64,000 bases of DNA from Winogradskyella helgolandensis (GTDB taxonomy: Bacteria; Bacteroidota; Bacteroidia; Flavobacteriales; Flavobacteriaceae): the NCBI RefSeq assembly GCF_013404085.1, contig NZ_JABFHO010000001.1, forward strand, positions 2,553,001-2,617,000, written 5' to 3'. Numbering within the stretch: the stretch's first letter is position 1; each line of letters starts with the position of its first letter. Below, piece by piece: positions 9,463 to 17,844 of the stretch. The notes below the pieces were generated by a model. That model had not been told where the DNA came from. It was given only the letters and a program-made list of their open reading frames with translations, and made no database searches. Made by a program: the position numbers and the translations under genes.

Positions 9463-9478
9463 TGTAAAAAAAGAAAGT

Positions 9479-9784
9479 ATGAAATTAGTCATAGTTACAG
9501 CAGTTGAAGAATTTGAATCAGCTATTTTAAAACTCTTCAAGAAGGCAAATATTGAAAATTTTAGTAGTTCAGATATTGATGGTCATAAAAATGGATCATC
9601 TGTTTTGATGGCTTCAAGTTGGTTTGCAGGACAAAAATCAGGTAATGAATCTAGTTTGTTTTTCTCGTTTACAGAAAAGGAAAAGATTGATGCGTTATTT
9701 GATATTATAAAAGAATTTAATTCAAACATAGAAACTAATAACCCAATAAAAGCGGTTGTAGTTCCTATTGAAAGATTTATTTAG
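9479..9784 (+). CDS. PII-like signalling-fold protein
   Basis: A 101-residue protein resembling the PII/ferredoxin-like family: it begins MKLVIVTAVEEFESAILKLF and ends KAVVVPIERFI, the beta-alpha-beta halves expected of the fold. PII-like proteins usually form trimers that bind a small ligand and act on a membrane partner. Here the likely partner is the upstream RND pump, by gene context only. The start is the ATG at 9479; an in-frame TTG at 9455 falls inside a repeat and is unlikely. The exact subfamily (classical GlnB features are weak) could not be set. Confidence 0.65.
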   Translation: MKLVIVTAVEEFESAILKLFKKANIENFSSSDIDGHKNGSSVLMASSWFAGQKSGNESSLFFSFTEKEKIDALFDIIKEFNSNIETNNPIKAVVVPIERFI

Positions 9785-9792
9785 GCACATTT

Positions 9793-9876
9793 CCTGTTTG
9801 GTTTTTAAAACCTGACAGTTATAAAAATGAAATAATAATAAAAACCTTTAAGATTCGCAAAGCTTAACAGGTTAAA
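9793..9876. repeat. Decayed ACCT/AGGT repeats before the DUF2892 gene
   Basis: Two degenerate units, CCTGTTTGG ... AAACCTGACAG and AACCTTTAAG ... TTAACAGGTT, occupy almost the whole 104-base gap. They are weaker copies of the units at 4796-4838 and 9382-9462. Confidence 0.45.
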
Positions 9877-9888
9877 AAACAAGAGAAA

Positions 9889-10098
9889 ATGTTAAACAAG
9901 TATTTTAGAGTTATAGTGGGTATAATGGTATTATTAAGTGTTGTACTTTCTGTTTACGTAAGTCCAAATTGGATGTGGTTTACCGTATTTATTGGAGTGA
10001 ATTTAATTCAGTCGGCATTCACCAAATGGTGTTTATTAGAGACTATTTTAGTGAAATTAGGTGTGAAGAAAGAGGGTGGAAGTTGTTCCTCTTGTTAA
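9889..10098 (+). CDS. DUF2892 (YgaP-like) small membrane protein
   Basis: A 69-residue protein with two membrane segments (about 7-25 and 28-48) and a conserved-looking FTKWCLLETILVKLGVKK ending. It matches the transmembrane domain found at the C-terminus of YgaP rhodanese proteins and in stand-alone DUF2892 proteins. It ends GGSCSSC, adding two cysteines to C48 in the core, which could bind metal or persulfide; this is inference. It is the sixth gene of the efflux operon. Confidence 0.8.
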   Translation: MLNKYFRVIVGIMVLLSVVLSVYVSPNWMWFTVFIGVNLIQSAFTKWCLLETILVKLGVKKEGGSCSSC

Positions 10099-10162
10099 TT
10101 TTTAATGATTTGCTGTAACAAACTGAATCAATTTGCGTCCTATTAATGTAAAATTATCAATC

Positions 10163-10525
10163 ATGGAATCAAATTATCACACACTTAAACGCACAGACAA
10201 TCAATTATTAGTCATTACGCACTTATCACAATTGCTAACTTACGTAACTGGTTTTGGAGGTCTCTTAGCTCCTTTAATTATTTGGGCAACTCAAAAAGAA
10301 CAGGTCGACGGTATGGATGCTCATGGAAAATCTATTTTGAATTTTCAATTAAGCATGCTTATCTATTCTATAATCAGTATTCCGTTAATATTTGTGTTTG
10401 GCTTGGGAATATTAACTTTGATATTAGTTGCAATTTTAGCTTTTGTTATGCCAATTATAAATGCAGTAAAAGCCAGTAATGGTGAATTACCAAATTATCC
10501 AATGTCTATTAATTTTGTTAGTTAG
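10163..10525 (+). CDS. DUF4870 membrane protein
   Basis: A 120-residue protein with three hydrophobic segments and the DUF4870 signatures THLSQLLTYVTGFGGLLAPL and HGKSILNFQLSMLIY. Function is unknown; relatives are small Tic20-like membrane proteins. The ATG at 10163 is chosen over an upstream in-frame TTG at 10133 because it gives the family-typical N-terminus (MESNYHTLKRTDNQLL). It lies 64 bases after the DUF2892 gene and is followed by a strong terminator, so it probably ends the operon, though it may be an independent gene. Confidence 0.85.
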   Translation: MESNYHTLKRTDNQLLVITHLSQLLTYVTGFGGLLAPLIIWATQKEQVDGMDAHGKSILNFQLSMLIYSIISIPLIFVFGLGILTLILVAILAFVMPIINAVKASNGELPNYPMSINFVS

Positions 10526-10531
10526 GAATTG

Positions 10532-10546
10532 CTGAACTAGTTTCAG
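10532..10546. repeat. CTGAACtaGTTTCAG palindrome
   Basis: A 15-base palindromic unit matching the common flavobacterial repeat CTGAACTTGTTTCAG. Another copy is at 34859-34873, inside the structured RNA after zapA. Confidence 0.5.
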
Positions 10547-10568
10547 TATATAGATATGGAATTGAAAA

Positions 10569-10597
10569 GGCTCACCTAAATTTGGTGAGCCTTTTTT
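10569..10597. terminator. Strong bidirectional terminator
   Basis: GGCTCACC (10569-10576) pairs perfectly with GGTGAGCC (10584-10591) and is followed by six T; A residues lie on the other side. It serves the efflux operon (plus) and probably dnaN (minus). Confidence 0.88.
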
Positions 10598-10623
10598 AAT
10601 TGAATTAAATTTGCAAGAATTTG

Positions 10624-11742
10624 TTAGCTATTCAGCATTACTGGCATAACAAGCATTGTTACATGCTCACCTTCATCTAAACCATCAATAGGTGTTAAGA
10701 TACCAGCTCTATTTGGTAAGCTCATTTCTAATTGAACATTATCAGAACCTAAATTATTTATCATTTCGGTTAAGAAACGTGAGTTAAAACCAATTTGCAT
10801 ATCGTCTCCTTGATAATCACAAGTTAAACGCTCTTCGGCTTTGTTAGAATAATCAATATCTTCTGCAGAAATATTTAATTCTGCACCAGCAATTTTTAAA
10901 CGAATTTGGTGCGTCGTTTTGTTAGAGAAAATACTAACACGACGAACCGAGTTTAAAAACTGAGTTCTATCAATTACTAATTTATTTGGATTCTCTTTAG
11001 GAATTACTGCTTCGTAGTTTGGATATTTACCATCAATTAAGCGACAAATCAATACTGAGTTTTCAAATGTAAATTTCGCATTAGATTCGTTGTATTCTAC
11101 TAAAACATCATCATCACTTCCTGCTAATATTCCTTTTAAAAGATTTAAAGGTTTCTTAGGCATAATGAATTCAGCAGTTTCGGTTGCACTCACATCGTTT
11201 CTAGTATATTTCACCAATTTGTGAGCATCTGTAGCTACAAAGGTTAAATTATCTTGAGAAAATTGAAAGAATACACCACTCATTACAGGTCTTAAATCAT
11301 CATTACCGGCAGCGAATATTGTTTTGCTAATTGCAGTTGCTAAGATATCTCCCATTATAGTTGTGGTACTCGCATCTTCAATAGAAACTGCATTTGGGAA
11401 TTCAGCTCCATCAGCATAAGCTAAAGCATATTTACCATGGTTGGAACTAATTTCAACCGTATTGTTTTCTTCAACAACAAAGGTTAAAGGTTGTTCCGGA
11501 AAGGTTTTTAACGTGTCTAAAAGTAATCTTGCAGGTAAAGCGATGCTGCCTTCTGAGTCACTTTCTACATCAATTGTTGCGGACATTGTGGTTTCTAAAT
11601 CACTAGCCGAAATCGTTAATTTCGATTGGCTAAGTTCAAATAAGAAATTGTCTAAAATAGGTAATGTATTACTGTTATTAATAACACCTCCTAATACTTG
11701 GAGTTGCTTTAATAAATACGTGCTTGAAACAATGAATTTCAT
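10624..11742 (-). CDS. dnaN: DNA polymerase III sliding clamp (beta subunit)
   Basis: A 372-residue protein that forms the ring clamp tethering DNA polymerase III to DNA. It has the three-fold repeated clamp domain (about 1-120, 128-245, 246-372). The N-terminus MKFIVSSTYLLKQLQVLGGVI and the C-terminal MLVMPVMLNS are typical, including the MPxR/L-like end that closes the partner-binding pocket. Unlike in many bacteria it is not next to dnaA. Its 3' end faces the efflux operon terminator, and a TATATTTG box lies upstream on the minus strand. Confidence 0.96.
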   Translation of the reverse strand: MKFIVSSTYLLKQLQVLGGVINNSNTLPILDNFLFELSQSKLTISASDLETTMSATIDVESDSEGSIALPARLLLDTLKTFPEQPLTFVVEENNTVEISSNHGKYALAYADGAEFPNAVSIEDASTTTIMGDILATAISKTIFAAGNDDLRPVMSGVFFQFSQDNLTFVATDAHKLVKYTRNDVSATETAEFIMPKKPLNLLKGILAGSDDDVLVEYNESNAKFTFENSVLICRLIDGKYPNYEAVIPKENPNKLVIDRTQFLNSVRRVSIFSNKTTHQIRLKIAGAELNISAEDIDYSNKAEERLTCDYQGDDMQIGFNSRFLTEMINNLGSDNVQLEMSLPNRAGILTPIDGLDEGEHVTMLVMPVMLNS

Positions 11743-11871
11743 GTGTTATATCTTAATTGTTTTATATCCGACACATGTAACATCTTAAATTGAATTTTTA
11801 AGATAAACCCAACCATATTTGGTGAGATGTTTCATGCTGAATAGATGTGTTTTATACTTTTATTCGTATTA

Positions 11872-11907
11872 CAAATATATCCTAATAGAAGGGTTTTTTA
11901 AAACAAA
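11872..11907 (-). promoter_or_regulatory. Candidate dnaN promoter
   Basis: On the minus strand TTTG (11904-11907) is followed after 24 bases by TATATTTG (11872-11879). This fits the Bacteroidota primary sigma consensus, with spacing slightly above the usual range. It gives a leader of about 120 bases. Confidence 0.4.
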
Positions 11908-11964
11908 CTTATTAACAAATTACGCGTTTTTGGGTCGAAATATATAGGTGTTAATCATGGAAAT

Positions 11965-13635
11965 TTAAGAGGCGTATTTTCGTTTTCTTAAATAATTAAA
12001 CACAAAACCAAATAGCGCTAAAAGTATGAGTGGCAAAGCAATATTAATAAATTGCCATGTAGATTTGCTCTTTTTTATTTTTTCGACATCTAAAAATGCC
12101 ACATTTATTTCTTTAGATCTTATGTTTATAAGTCCGGAATCATCCAAGAGATAATTTACCGAATTCAGCAGAAATTCTTTATTCCCAAATGATTTTCCGG
12201 TGAGCTGATCAAAGCCTAGTTCTTGAGGTCTATTTCTTATAACGTCATTTTTAATAAGGTCTCCATCAGAAATCACAATCATTTTCGTCTCTGTACTTTT
12301 AGATTTAAAGTTTTTCACCTTAAACGGCAATACGCGTTGGTCATAAACCGACGAAAACTCACCTTCTAAAAGAACGGCTAAGTTTTGAGAACCTAAATTG
12401 TAACTTGCTTCATCTGGAGGACTCGTTACATTGGCTAGTGAAATGGTGGTGGGTGCACCTTCAAGTTTCGATTTTGGTGAACTTTGTAATAAAATTGACT
12501 TTTTTATACCGTTTTTCAAGGTGTCAATCGGGCTCGCAAAATCAAACTTTACTAAGTTTAAATTCTTAGTAATGGAATGATTAGGGTTTGATGCAGCCAA
12601 AGGCGAATATTGCCATTGAATGGGTTGCATTTGTGCCTGACTACCTTCGCCAATGGCTAACATAATTGGAGCAGAGTAGAGGTCTTTTACTAGCGTTGGG
12701 TTGACTCTTACGCCATATTTGAAGAAAAAATCGTTCAATTGTAAATCACGCATAATTGAAACTCCTGATCCTGAAGCATTTTTTAAACTGTCTTGATCCA
12801 TAATCACAGACTCCGTAAGCCAAAGACTTTTTCCTCCGTTCATGGTATATTGGTCTAAAACTAACTTTTCGTTTTCAGTAAAAGGAATACTTGGTTTGGC
12901 GGCAATTATTAAATCATATTCGATTAATTTATCAAGAGTTCCTTGTGGGTTTGTAGCCACGCTATCTAATGTAAATTGTCCTAAATTATAATAAGGTTTA
13001 ATAGTTTGAAGAAAATCAGCAATGTAAAGGTCATCTAACTCACCGTTTCCTTTTAAAATCGCAATCTTTTTTGCTTTAGCATTGACGAGTTTACTAAATC
13101 CATCAGCAAACGCATATTCTAAAGATTGCACTGAATTATTAATTTGCTCTGGCAACCCTTGTGTAATGCTTTTTTTTAGAAGGGGAATTTTATGTGTTTG
13201 GTCTTTATAACTGGCAAAAGCCCATGGGAAAATAATGTCTTGGGTTACTTTTCCTGTGCTATTATCTGTATTAATATAGGGTTCTAATCCTGCATTTGTT
13301 AATTGCTCAATATATTGTTGGCGTGTCGTTTCATCTTCAATAGGATCAATGTAATTAACAAATATCTGATTTGTTTCAAGCTGAAATTCATCTATAATTT
13401 GTTTTACTTCAGTTTGAAGTAATCTGAATTCAGAAGGGAAATCACCTTCCAAAAACACATCAATTATTAAAGGAGAATCTAAGTCGCTAATCAAGTCTTT
13501 TGAAACATCCGAAAGGGTATAGCGATGGTCTTTAGTTAAATCGAAACGTTGATATACCGAACCTGAAATCGCATTGACGATGATGAGTCCAGCAACAATA
13601 GCTATAATATATAGTATGGATTTATTCTTTTTCAT
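11965..13635 (-). CDS. gldG: Gliding motility ABC transporter component GldG
   Basis: A 556-residue protein with an N-terminal membrane segment (about 6-25), a large extracytoplasmic ABC_transp_aux-type region (TLSDVSKDLISDLDSPLIIDVFLEGDFP early on), and a C-terminal membrane segment just before the basic tail RKRKYAS. GldG works with the permease GldF and the ATPase GldA (not in this window) in gliding and surface-protein functions of Flavobacteriaceae. Its start overlaps the end of the small membrane gene upstream by 14 bases, indicating translational coupling. Normally gldF and gldG adjoin directly. Confidence 0.93.
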   Translation of the reverse strand: MKKNKSILYIIAIVAGLIIVNAISGSVYQRFDLTKDHRYTLSDVSKDLISDLDSPLIIDVFLEGDFPSEFRLLQTEVKQIIDEFQLETNQIFVNYIDPIEDETTRQQYIEQLTNAGLEPYINTDNSTGKVTQDIIFPWAFASYKDQTHKIPLLKKSITQGLPEQINNSVQSLEYAFADGFSKLVNAKAKKIAILKGNGELDDLYIADFLQTIKPYYNLGQFTLDSVATNPQGTLDKLIEYDLIIAAKPSIPFTENEKLVLDQYTMNGGKSLWLTESVIMDQDSLKNASGSGVSIMRDLQLNDFFFKYGVRVNPTLVKDLYSAPIMLAIGEGSQAQMQPIQWQYSPLAASNPNHSITKNLNLVKFDFASPIDTLKNGIKKSILLQSSPKSKLEGAPTTISLANVTSPPDEASYNLGSQNLAVLLEGEFSSVYDQRVLPFKVKNFKSKSTETKMIVISDGDLIKNDVIRNRPQELGFDQLTGKSFGNKEFLLNSVNYLLDDSGLINIRSKEINVAFLDVEKIKKSKSTWQFINIALPLILLALFGFVFNYLRKRKYAS

Positions 13636-14119
13636 TCTCGAAAGTTATGTCTTCTTGATACGTTTTTAATGCGACGACTTTATCATTTTGAAATGTAATT
13701 TCTACACATTCCCTTTCATCTGTAAAAGCGCCAGGTTCTATGCCAAGTCCGTAATTCCATTTGTTGATATCGTGTGCTTTTTTCGCATCATCCCAAGTTA
13801 ACCATTCTTCTTTACCTAAAAGCTGGGTAATTTTTTCTCTTGAAACACCGATCAAAGTATCAGATTCAATCGTGTTATCAATCATTTCATAACGCAGCGC
13901 TGGTTTTTCTATCCAAGCATCGCTGTTAAAATATTTTTGATGATGGTAGCTGCTTATAATATTAAGAAACGGATAAAACAAAAAGAAAAACACAAAAGGT
14001 GTTAATACCAAACTGATTAAGCCAGATAGCCATTTGCGTTTATCAACTGTGTTTAAAAATAAAAACAGGAGTACAAAAACGATTATTAAAAATATGACTA
14101 ATAAAGGTGTAATGATCAT
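13622..14119 (-). CDS. Unidentified two-helix membrane protein with SmpA/BamE-like tail, between gldF and gldG
   Basis: A 165-residue protein not known as a Gld component. Residues 4-24 and about 32-56 are membrane segments. The rest is soluble: GVSREKITQLLGKEEW followed by NKWNYGLG and a beta-rich end (ECVEITFQNDKVVALKTY) resembles the SmpA/OmlA (BamE) fold seen in many small flavobacterial proteins. It starts one base after the gldF stop and overlaps gldG by 14 bases, so it must be co-translated with them. Base use is like its neighbours. A role in the GldFG complex is inferred from position only. Confidence 0.75.
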   Translation of the reverse strand: MIITPLLVIFLIIVFVLLFLFLNTVDKRKWLSGLISLVLTPFVFFFLFYPFLNIISSYHHQKYFNSDAWIEKPALRYEMIDNTIESDTLIGVSREKITQLLGKEEWLTWDDAKKAHDINKWNYGLGIEPGAFTDERECVEITFQNDKVVALKTYQEDITFENEKE

Positions 14120-14120
14120 A

Positions 14121-14843
14121 TTATTGTTTTTGGATTCTAAGTTTTGTGAATAATAAAAAGGCTAATGCGATACTTATAAAATAAACTAAATCTCTGGTGT
14201 CAATAACGCCACGACTCATACTATTGTAATGCGCAGACATACCAAGGTTTTCCATGTATACAAGGTTATCAAAAATGTTATAATTAGAAAGCCCTTCAAA
14301 ACCAAAATAGAAAAAGAAACATATAAAAACAGCAATAATAAAAGCTACTATCTGATTATCAGAAAGGGTAGACGCAAACACTCCAATTGCTGTATAAGCA
14401 CCAACTAAAAACAAAAGTCCAAAATAAGAACCAATGGTACTTCCGATATCGAGATTACCTTCTGGGTTTCCTAATATTGAAATGGTATAAACATAAAGTA
14501 ACGTTGGGATTAAAGCCATTACAATCAGCGCAAAAGCTCCAAAATATTTCCCTAATACAATCTGAAAATGTGAGATAGGTTTGGTGACTAATAACTCTAA
14601 AGTTCCTTGTTTTTTCTCATCACTAAAACTACGCATGGTCACTGCTGGTACCAAAAAAATAAGAATCCAAGGAGCCAATAAAAAGAACGATGCTAAACTG
14701 GCCTGACCATTATCTAAAACATTGAATTCGCCTTTAAAAACCCAAAGAAATAGCCCGTTGAGTAGTAAAAACACACCAATAACCAAGTAACCGATTGGTG
14801 AGGCGAAGAAGGTGTTTATTTCTTTTTTTAAAATTGCTAGCAT
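14121..14843 (-). CDS. gldF: Gliding motility ABC transporter permease GldF
   Basis: A 240-residue ABC-2 type permease with six membrane segments. Signatures include FFASPIGYLVIGVFLLLNGLF near the start and MRSFSDEKKQGTLELLVTKP (about 69-88), the conserved cytoplasmic stretch of this permease class. It pairs with GldG and GldA. The gene heads the minus-strand unit gldF - unknown membrane gene - gldG. The 78-base gap upstream carries a repeat. Confidence 0.94.
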   Translation of the reverse strand: MLAILKKEINTFFASPIGYLVIGVFLLLNGLFLWVFKGEFNVLDNGQASLASFFLLAPWILIFLVPAVTMRSFSDEKKQGTLELLVTKPISHFQIVLGKYFGAFALIVMALIPTLLYVYTISILGNPEGNLDIGSTIGSYFGLLFLVGAYTAIGVFASTLSDNQIVAFIIAVFICFFFYFGFEGLSNYNIFDNLVYMENLGMSAHYNSMSRGVIDTRDLVYFISIALAFLLFTKLRIQKQ

Positions 14844-14848
14844 AGATT

Positions 14849-14900
14849 AGTGTTCAGTGTTTAGTGTTCAATTTTCTTTGCGTCTCTGCGACTTTGCGAG
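14849..14900. repeat. Short interspersed repeats (TAGTGTTCAGTGTT and CTTTGCGTCTCTGCG types)
   Basis: Two simple units lie between gldF and the ABM gene: a direct repeat of AGTGTTCAGTGTTTAGTGTTCA type (14850-14871) and CTTTGCGtctCTGCGaCTTTGCGag (14876-14900). The second resembles a repeat seen widely in Bacteroidota and Cyanobacteria intergenic DNA. Confidence 0.5.
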
Positions 14901-14921
14901 AAGCATTTTAATCGTAATTCG

Positions 14922-15218
14922 TCAATCCAAACTCTCCAATTTATCCACACTCCAAGCCTCCGGTTTTGCATTAAATAAAGGTTTCGTATTCGCCCAAACA
15001 CCTTTAAACAATTCAGAATGTCTATAATTGTTTAAATCGTCTTCAGAATTCCAATAGCTATAAGTGAAAAAAATATTAGTCGTATTCTGATCGCGGTACA
15101 ACTCTAAAAAATTACAACCTTCAAAATTTCGAATTTTTTCTTTAACGGTTTCAAAATTAGCCAAGAATTCTTCAATCTTCGTAGGTTCAAAACTCATTTT
15201 TACAATTCTTACTAACAA
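14922..15218 (-). CDS. Antibiotic biosynthesis monooxygenase (ABM) fold protein
   Basis: A 98-residue dimeric ferredoxin-like barrel protein. MLVRIVKMSF is the first strand; GCNFLELYRDQ and TNIFFTYSYWNSEDDLNNYRHSELF are the family's central motifs (quoted in parts). Members include quinol monooxygenases and haem-degrading enzymes, but many have no known substrate. The start is a TTG at 15218, chosen because the first beta-strand would be lost from the ATG at 15197. It begins three bases after the end of the SAM hydroxide adenosyltransferase gene, so the two are co-transcribed. Confidence 0.85.
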   Translation of the reverse strand: MLVRIVKMSFEPTKIEEFLANFETVKEKIRNFEGCNFLELYRDQNTTNIFFTYSYWNSEDDLNNYRHSELFKGVWANTKPLFNAKPEAWSVDKLESLD

Positions 15219-15221
15219 AGC

Positions 15222-16058
15222 TTATGGATTTAAGAAATTAACAGTTACCGTATCCATAGTTTTTAAGCCCATTAAAGTTGATGCACCTCCAACAGATGTA
15301 CAATTACTTTTATAAACAGCAATTTCTAGATAACCCGAAGAATTAAAAACCACTAAGCCCTTGCCATCCACGTTTCGTTTAGATTCCTCCATGTCAAAAT
15401 CTATGATATCGGTATATTTATTATGTATTTTTTCGAATTTATAGTTACGTGCCGACACTTCATAAGGTCTAGATTTTTGAACCGATTCAAAAAACTTTCG
15501 TTTAATATTAGTAACTACATTGCCATAATTATCAATATATATGACACTGCCAATAATTTGATTATGTTCATCGTTAATAAACGGCACTAAATTTTTAATC
15601 GGCTTAATAGTGTTAATAACTTTTCCGATGACATCCAAAGTTCCTCCACGTGCAATATGGCATGCTACTTTCACAAAAATATCTAGTACCGGAAAATTAG
15701 TTTCAACTCTATCATGGATATTAATTTCAACAATTTTTTCAGGTGCTATTTCGGCACAAATCATACTCATAATACCGTTGTTGGCACATATAAAGTAATG
15801 GTCGTCTAGTTTGACTGCAATATGCTTGTTTTCAGGGCTTAACTCAGAATCAATTCCTATTAAATGAATTGTTCCTTTCGGAAAACTACTATACGCATTC
15901 TGAATAATATAAGCCGCTTCAGAAATATTAAATGGTGAGACGGAATGCGAAATATCTACAATTCTTATCTCCTCAAGTTCACTATAAATAGCTCCTTTTA
16001 TGGCGCCTGCAAAGTGATCTTTTTCTCCAAAATCAGTCGTTAAAGTGATTATCGCCAT
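15222..16058 (-). CDS. SAM hydroxide adenosyltransferase family protein (DUF62)
   Basis: A 278-residue enzyme of the family that cleaves S-adenosylmethionine with a solvent-derived hydroxide to adenosine and methionine. The N-terminal ITLTTDFGEKDHFAGAIKG carries the SAM-binding aspartate, and ANNGIMSMI and YIDNYGNVVTNI are further family motifs, the latter in the C-terminal domain. Length is normal. It is divergent from phoH, with 115 bases between, and is followed directly by the ABM gene. A physiological role is not settled for this family. Confidence 0.9.
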   Translation of the reverse strand: MAIITLTTDFGEKDHFAGAIKGAIYSELEEIRIVDISHSVSPFNISEAAYIIQNAYSSFPKGTIHLIGIDSELSPENKHIAVKLDDHYFICANNGIMSMICAEIAPEKIVEINIHDRVETNFPVLDIFVKVACHIARGGTLDVIGKVINTIKPIKNLVPFINDEHNQIIGSVIYIDNYGNVVTNIKRKFFESVQKSRPYEVSARNYKFEKIHNKYTDIIDFDMEESKRNVDGKGLVVFNSSGYLEIAVYKSNCTSVGGASTLMGLKTMDTVTVNFLNP

Positions 16059-16173
16059 GGATTGATTGTTGATATTTTTTTCAGAATTATGGTTGTAAAA
16101 TTATTAGCTTTGTGTGTGTACACAAGAATTACAAAATTAATAAAAGAAAACAGATTAACACACTAAATACACC

Positions 16174-17133
16174 TTGCTTTTGAATGAACTTATCCTAGAA
16201 CTCGAAGAAATATCTCCAAAGGAATTCTTCGGAGCACAAAATGCAAATATTGAACTTCTAAAAAAATACTATCCTAAACTTAAAATTGTGGCCAGAGGCA
16301 ATAAATTAAAAGCCTATGGAGATGAAGATTTACTCGAAGAGTTTGATCGAAGAATGACTATGTTGATGAAGCATTTTGCAAAATATAATAAGCTTGATGA
16401 AAATGTAATTGAACGTGTATTAACAAGTCAAAGCAGTGATGATTACTCAACATCAGCTAAAAGTGATGAAGTTTTAGTCCATGGTGTTGGTGGAAAACTG
16501 ATAAAAGCACAAACAGCAAATCAACGTAAGCTAGTAGAAAGCATGCGCAAAAATGATATGGTTTTTGCGATTGGTCCGGCAGGAACAGGAAAAACCTATA
16601 CAGGTGTCGCATTAGCTGTACAAGCATTAAAAAATAAGGAAGTTAAGCGTATTATTCTAACACGTCCTGCAGTAGAAGCTGGTGAGAATTTAGGGTTTTT
16701 ACCAGGTGATTTAAAAGAGAAGTTAGATCCGTATATGCAACCGTTATATGATGCATTGCGGGATATGATTCCACATGAAAAACTAGAAAGTTACATGGAG
16801 AAAGGTGTCATACAAATTGCTCCATTAGCGTTTATGCGTGGACGTACTTTAGATAATGCTTTTGTAATTTTAGATGAAGGGCAAAATACAACCCACGCGC
16901 AGATGAAGATGTTCTTAACCCGAATGGGAAAAAACGCCAAATTCTTATTAACGGGAGATCCTGGGCAAGTGGATTTGCCACGTCGAACGATATCCGGATT
17001 AAAGGAAGCGCTTTTAGTATTACAAAATGTGGAAGGTATTGGCATAATCTATTTAGATGATAAAGATGTTATTCGCCATAAATTAGTGAAGAAAGTGATT
17101 GCGGCTTATAAAAGTATTGAAAATATGGATTAA
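16174..17133 (+). CDS. phoH: PhoH family ATPase
   Basis: A 319-residue RNA-helicase-like P-loop ATPase. An N-terminal domain (about 1-100) precedes the PhoH domain with Walker A GPAGTGKT at 134-141 and Walker B FVILDEGQN at 230-238; LLTGDPGQVDLP is the following family motif. The cellular role is thought to be in RNA handling and stress. No in-frame ATG exists near the start: TTG codons at 16174 and 16180 are available, and the second gives the family-like N-terminus NELILELEEISPKEFFG. A TAGCTTTG box lies at 16105-16112 without a good -33 partner. Confidence 0.94.
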   Translation: MLLNELILELEEISPKEFFGAQNANIELLKKYYPKLKIVARGNKLKAYGDEDLLEEFDRRMTMLMKHFAKYNKLDENVIERVLTSQSSDDYSTSAKSDEVLVHGVGGKLIKAQTANQRKLVESMRKNDMVFAIGPAGTGKTYTGVALAVQALKNKEVKRIILTRPAVEAGENLGFLPGDLKEKLDPYMQPLYDALRDMIPHEKLESYMEKGVIQIAPLAFMRGRTLDNAFVILDEGQNTTHAQMKMFLTRMGKNAKFLLTGDPGQVDLPRRTISGLKEALLVLQNVEGIGIIYLDDKDVIRHKLVKKVIAAYKSIENMD

Positions 17134-17267
17134 TACGTGTGTACTGATAGTCAGTGTTCTAAGCGATTTTGTCTTTTAATTTTATAAGATTAAAGCGAAA
17201 TTGTATAAAGTTTTTATGTTAAACCTCTTATAAATTTGCAGGTATAACTAAAAACTTAAAAGAAAAC

Positions 17268-17783
17268 ATGAAGAAAGTATTTTTAATTATCGGAATAACA
17301 TTAGGATTCAGTCCATTATTTGCGCAAGAAGATGACATAGATTTAAATGCAGACAACTCGTGGCTTAAAGCTGGTTTAACAGCCGGAATACCAGTAGGCG
17401 ATGTGGATGATGCGTCTTCTTTTGCATTAGGTTTAGATTTGAGGGGCCAATATTTGTTTAATCCTAATCTTGGGATTGGTTTAGCTTCTGGTTACACTAA
17501 TTATTTTGGAAAAGACGAAGCCGATGATTTCGGTATTATTCCACTTGCCGGATTTATTCGTTACTATTTTACGCCTGATGGTTTATTCTTTGGAACCGAT
17601 ATAGGTTATGGCTTTTTAACTGGAGTAGATGATAACGAAGGTGGACTTTATGTTAATCCACAAATAGGTTATCATAATCGTGATTGGAATATTTACGCAT
17701 ATTACCAAAATACCTTTGCGGAGAACGATATAGATATTCAGTCTGTAGGTATTGGTGCAACTTATAATATTAGGTTCAAATAA
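17268..17783 (+). CDS. Small outer-membrane beta-barrel protein
   Basis: A 171-residue protein with a signal peptide ending LFAQ (residues 1-20) and alternating strands ending in NIRF, typical of 8-strand OMP_b-brl proteins. Examples are LGIGLASGYTNYF, FGIIPLAGFIRYYF and GIGATYNIRF. Function is unknown; such proteins are abundant in Flavobacteriaceae. A -7 box TAAATTTG lies at 17231-17238, and a terminator follows, so it is probably a single-gene transcript. It is related in type to the array at 38979-43879. Confidence 0.82.
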   Translation: MKKVFLIIGITLGFSPLFAQEDDIDLNADNSWLKAGLTAGIPVGDVDDASSFALGLDLRGQYLFNPNLGIGLASGYTNYFGKDEADDFGIIPLAGFIRYYFTPDGLFFGTDIGYGFLTGVDDNEGGLYVNPQIGYHNRDWNIYAYYQNTFAENDIDIQSVGIGATYNIRFK

Positions 17784-17809
17784 ATAAAAACTATAAGTTT
17801 AATTAGAGA

Positions 17810-17834
17810 GGAGAAATTTTATTTCTCCTTTTTT
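17810..17834 (+). terminator. Terminator after the beta-barrel gene
   Basis: GGAGAAA (17810-17816), loop, TTTCTCC (17822-17828), then six T. Confidence 0.85.
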
Positions 17835-17844
17835 ATTGAGTTTA

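Noticed and set aside
9455..9478. TTG start giving the PII-like protein eight extra residues
   Set aside because: The TTG lies inside the palindromic repeat, and the ATG at 9479 starts the first beta strand of the fold.
16184..16186. ATG near the phoH start
   Set aside because: It is out of frame; the phoH frame has only TTG starts in this area.
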